Assembly (NCBI GenBank): GCA_964006375.1
Contig: OZ023267.1
Coordinates: 17,186,971-17,250,970 of the forward strand
Source: Tillus elongatus
Taxonomy: Eukaryota; Arthropoda; Insecta; Coleoptera; Cleridae
DNA: 64,000 bases
Reading direction: 5' to 3'
Shown here: positions 60,658 to 64,000 of the stretch, in pieces
Position numbering within the stretch: the stretch's first letter is position 1
Layout of the letters: every line of letters starts with the position of its first letter
The notes under the pieces: generated by a model
Databases searched by the model: none
Told to the model about the DNA's origin: nothing
What the model saw: only the letters and a program-made list of their open reading frames with translations
Made by a program: the position numbers and the translations under genes

Positions 60658-61066
60658 GTAAGTATTATAGCAAAGACCTTGTAACATTTTCTTGCATTTA
60701 GTTTTGGTAAGTGTTGACTAAGGAAATTTGTAATCTAACCTTTTAACTTGGCAGTGGAATAATAATTCTGTAAAATATATTTTGTTTAGTTGTATACAAA
60801 TAACGGAGGAAATTTAACAAGGTCATATCTGGTCTGTAGTTCTGAATTTCTGGCAGGAGAGAAGCAGCTCACCAAAATAACATTTAGTGTTATTTTAATA
60901 TTCAACATTTTATACACGTGATTTTTTTCTGGAATTTATCTACTCCTACCTCTTAAAATTGAGTGTCAATGTGGAGTTATGAGTTACTAGAAAAACCTAG
61001 TGAAACGTAACAGAGGCCAAAATCTGTTGGGCATTAAAATAACATTAAAAGTTATATCTATTTAAA

Positions 61067-62271
61067 GGCCTGGCACATGAACCACCACCGCGTGAGATCG
61101 CCCGATGACGAATAGTTCAAAGAAAACTAAACTTGACGTCGGCCTACTTGACTCCATGTAAAAGTATAATGGTTGGCACTTGAAGAAACGCCAGGCGAAC
61201 TAACGCCGAACGGGCCGACGGCGAATCGCTGGCTATCAGTCTAGGTCAGATATTCGTCGCTGCAGTTCGGGCGTTAGTTTTATTTGTGTTATTTTTATAT
61301 TTAAAAAATGGCAAGTGAAAACTTTTTTTCGCCGGAAGATGAGGAATGTCACCAAAGTCATACAGAACTCTCTCTATCTCGAGAGAGAGGGAGAGAGAGA
61401 GAGAGAGCGAATGGGATTGTTGAATACACTAGTTAAATAAAGTTCTAGTGAACCCAAAGATGCAGTGGACTCTTTTTGGCTATGGCTTCCAGCGTAAAGC
61501 AATTGCCTGTGCATTTACAGATTGGGGTAAAGCAGCCAGTATCCCAAATTGTCTTTCAAGCTGAAGCAGAGGCGGCCTTATCATCCTTCTCTCCTCAGCA
61601 ATACATCGCTGTCAGATTGGTCAATTTCGTCACCATATAATGCTACTTTCCAAAATCTATGACAGTTTAACCGTGTAATATTACCGTACTAGATATTTCT
61701 TTTATTTTTTATTTTTTATTTTATTTTTCAAATTGTTTCTCTTCCTAAAACATACTTAAGTTTTCTTGAACAAATTGCATTTAGTCATTACTATTAGTCT
61801 CTAACAAAAAGTACATGCAAAAATAGAAAATAGAGTTTCTCCCGAGCTGTCATACTACGTCTGTATCTTGACAAGTCGTTTTCTGCACAAGATAGAACTT
61901 CCTCAAAGGTGCGTGGACTAATACGAAAATACTCTCGAAATTTCGTATCGCTATCCATAAGACTCCATTTTACTGATTGGTTGAAAGTTTCTTCTTCATC
62001 TCATCGTTAAAACATGGGCTGTACGTTGACAGTTATCATTACAGCCTCACATAATGCATTTTCCTCTTCCTCTTCATCATCGAGTAACAAAACAAGAAGC
62101 TCAGGGTCCATCTTTCACGCCGTTTTTTTGAGAACTGAAATAATAAAAGTAACGCCAGACGGCTACTACACTTTTTTTAATGTGCCATCAAATATGCGAC
62201 GATGAATCGCAGGCCCTCCGAGCGTTTTGCCGTCGGGCGGTCTCACGCGGCGTTAGTTCATGTGCCAGGCC
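61067..62271 (-). mobile_element. Harbinger-like remnant with inverted ends, partial transposase
   Basis: The left end GGCCTGGCACATGAACCACC and the right end, read inward, GGCCTGGCACATGAACTAAC continue into CGCGTGAGA(T/C)CGCCCGA, a TIR of about 45 bp. On the minus strand near 62112-61860 a broken frame reads MDPELLVLLLDDEEEEENAL, then DTKFREYFRISPRTFEEVL, the N-terminal pattern of PIF/Harbinger nucleases. The catalytic domain is absent, so it is a deletion derivative of 1205 bp. A (GA)n run is at 61380-61408. Flanks are palindromic (TTTAAA), so the 3-bp duplication cannot be read. Confidence 0.65.
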
Positions 62272-62276
62272 TTTAA

Positions 62277-62460
62277 TTAATACCTTCAGTGGCATAGTGG
62301 ACACCGGTGTCCGCTATGCTACCTATCCGCTGTGGCCATGGCGGACACTGGTGTCCGCTCAGTCCCCCAATATTTATATATCCTTTCTAGCCGAGAGGAC
62401 ACATTTTTATGATTTTCAACGTAGCAAAATGTCCGCTGTGGCCCTGTACAAGCGTATGTT
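62277..62460 (+). mobile_element. piggyBac-type element end with palindromic subterminal repeats (solo end)
   Basis: A TTAA (62277-62280) is followed by TACCTTCAGTGG. Then come GTGGACACCGGTGTCCGC (62297-62314) and GCGGACACTGGTGTCCGC (about 62341-62358), and half-palindromes near 62430. The layout copies the left end of the intact piggyBac with a different palindrome. No second end or transposase is nearby. Confidence 0.45.
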
Positions 62461-62491
62461 ATTGCCAGGCTGTCTAGCAAAACAAAAAGGG

Positions 62492-63640
62492 TGATACCTC
62501 TGACCCCTCAAATTACAGGCTTATTATGCTAACCCCAGTTATAGCAAAGGTATACGAGAGAGTTATTGTCACCAGAATTGTTTAACATCTTGAATGATAC
62601 AATATAGTTAGTGATTTGCAGAATGCTTACATAAGAGAAAGAAGCACGACAAGAGCAATTTACCAATTCATTTCAGAGGTTCTTCATGCTATGACTCTTG
62701 GAGAGGAGGTTGTTGGTGTTTTCGCGGATCTGTCCAAGGCCTTTGACAGCATAGACTGTCAGATACTTTATGAAAAGTTGGAGATGATTGGTGTAAGGGG
62801 AACGGTGCTGGAGTTGATGAAATCATATCTGACTCACAGAAAACAGTGTATTCGTAGTAAACATACAACTACAGGTAAAAACATCTATTCTTCAGTAGAG
62901 ACAGTTAAGAGAGGGGTACCACAGGGGTCAGTGCTGGGCCCACTGCTGTTTATAATTTACATTAATGACTTGCCTACACTTCTCAAGCACAAAACAATCT
63001 TATATGCAGATGACACTTCGATCATCCTATGCATGCGACAGATAGATGAATTAGATGATTTCTGTCGTGAGAGACCTTGACGCTTGGTTTAATGCAAATC
63101 AAATGAAGATGAATGCTGAAAAAACACAGCTAATTAAATTTTCTGCCTTAGGAGGAGAAGCAATGACGATAAATTGTGGTAACACTCAGTTGCAGACTTC
63201 AGAAAGCTGCAAGTTTCTTGGCCTGATCATAGACAATAATGTGAATTGGAGGAAACATAGAGTATATTGCTCCCAATATCTCTAGTTCTTCATATGCCTT
63301 GAGAGTGCTGCAGAGAAGTGTGGATGAGGGCACATGTCTTATGGTCTATTATGCTTATGTGTATGCAATACTTAAGTATGGCATAGTGTTCTGGGGAAAC
63401 TCTGTGGATGTGGACTGCATATCCATACTGCAGAAGTCTTGTGTCAGGTCCATGTATGGGCTGAAACCTCCAGAATCCTGCAGGCAGTATTTCATAGAGA
63501 AGAAGATACTGACCCTACATTGTGTATACATATTGGAATGCGTCCTGTTTGTCAAGCAAAATATGTCATTTTTCTCAAAATACCTGCCTGAGGAATTATG
63601 GTTATTTTATAACACAAATATTATTGGCTGAAAAGTCACA
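62492..63640 (+). pseudogene. Non-LTR reverse transcriptase fragment
   Basis: Plus-strand pieces: SDPSNYRLIMLTPVIAKVYE, QNAYIRERSTTRAIYQFISE, VGVFADLSKAFDSIDCQILY, VKRGVPQGSVLGPLLFIIYI and ILYADDTSIILC (YADD intact). After frameshifts come LDAWFNANQMKMNAEKTQLI and then YAILKYGIVFWGNSVDVDCI. 5' truncated. It is interrupted at about 63640 by a second RT fragment. Confidence 0.87.
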
Positions 63641-63960
63641 AACACTGGCGTACCACATGGAAGCATTTTGGGCCCGCTGCTGTTCCTGCTTTATGTTAAC
63701 GACTTGCCAAAACATATATCAAATGGACTGGTATTCATGTACGCCAACAATACAACAATTTTGGTCTCAGCCTCAAACCTTCCATCTCTCTATAACAAAA
63801 TTAATAATGTTTTACATGAATTCAGCAGCTGGTGTACAAAAAAACCATATGATTATAAACTGTGACACGATGCAATTGTTGCATTCTAAGTTGAGTCCGC
63901 ATGTTGACATCAATGTTAACTTCAATCGCAGCTCTTTAACTTCTGTTGTCTCCACATAAT
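63641..63960 (+). pseudogene. Second RT fragment, catalytic motif destroyed
   Basis: VTNTGVPHGSILGPLLFLLY, NDLPKHISNGLVFMYANNTT. The catalytic motif is YANN instead of YADD and PQG is PHG. A frame break follows KKPYDYKL. It probably continues past the window. Confidence 0.8.
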
Positions 63961-64000
63961 TTCAGTATTTCCAGTAATCTTGATGCAGTCTGCTCAAGGC

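Noticed and set aside
60658..64000. Last exon of eEF1G
   Set aside because: No frame in this interval carries the conserved terminal block expected after GQELAFP; it must lie beyond the window.

Overview
The window is animal, almost certainly insect, nuclear DNA. It has spliced genes with short conserved exons and very large introns, AT-rich intergenic sequence, long (TA)n tracts, and a dense load of DNA transposons and non-LTR retrotransposons. I cannot name the species. A beetle or another insect with a transposon-rich genome would fit.

Three host genes are visible. (1) A single-exon leucine-rich-repeat protein of 522 aa at 1103-2671 (+). (2) A CLPTM1 homologue on the minus strand, rebuilt here as three exons (31290-31201, 31136-30652, 25605-24264; 638 aa) with a 5.0 kb intron full of repeats. 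(3) eEF1-gamma on the plus strand, exons at 35597-35608, 35729-35878, 35987-36202, 50995-51316, 56918-57065 and 60363-60657. The last roughly 50 codons lie beyond 64000. CLPTM1 and eEF1G are arranged head to head, 4.3 kb apart. Intron 3 of eEF1G is 14.8 kb, and introns 3-6 hold most of the right half of the window.

Mobile DNA, left to right: a non-LTR element (3.7-5.8 kb) inserted in a decayed piggyBac-like transposase (5.8-8.1 kb); an apparently complete piggyBac (10.5-13.0 kb) with TTAA duplications, matching termini and an open 596-aa transposase; a pogo/Tigger-like element (14.4-19.1 kb) with a mariner-like element nested inside; mariner-like and RNase H-bearing retroelement fragments (19.7-23.4 kb); retroelement, SINE and inverted-repeat insertions in the CLPTM1 intron; and in eEF1G introns a 2 kb foldback element, two copies of an 864-884 bp element with CAGGGTACC-type ends, several non-LTR copies with target duplications, a mariner-like pseudogene, a Harbinger-like remnant and a piggyBac-type end.

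The most unusual structures are these. In the decayed piggyBac-like gene, one segment of about 47 codons, including the second catalytic Asp region, is present about seven times in tandem (about 6.2-7.25 kb). The foldback element (36674-38649) has near-identical arms, each carrying the same SINE fragment, and an 8-bp target duplication. A (TA)n-bearing repeat family ends in a hairpin whose stem shows a compensatory base change between copies. Palindromic subterminal repeats occur at two piggyBac-type ends. No CRISPR, rRNA gene or credible functional tRNA gene was seen.
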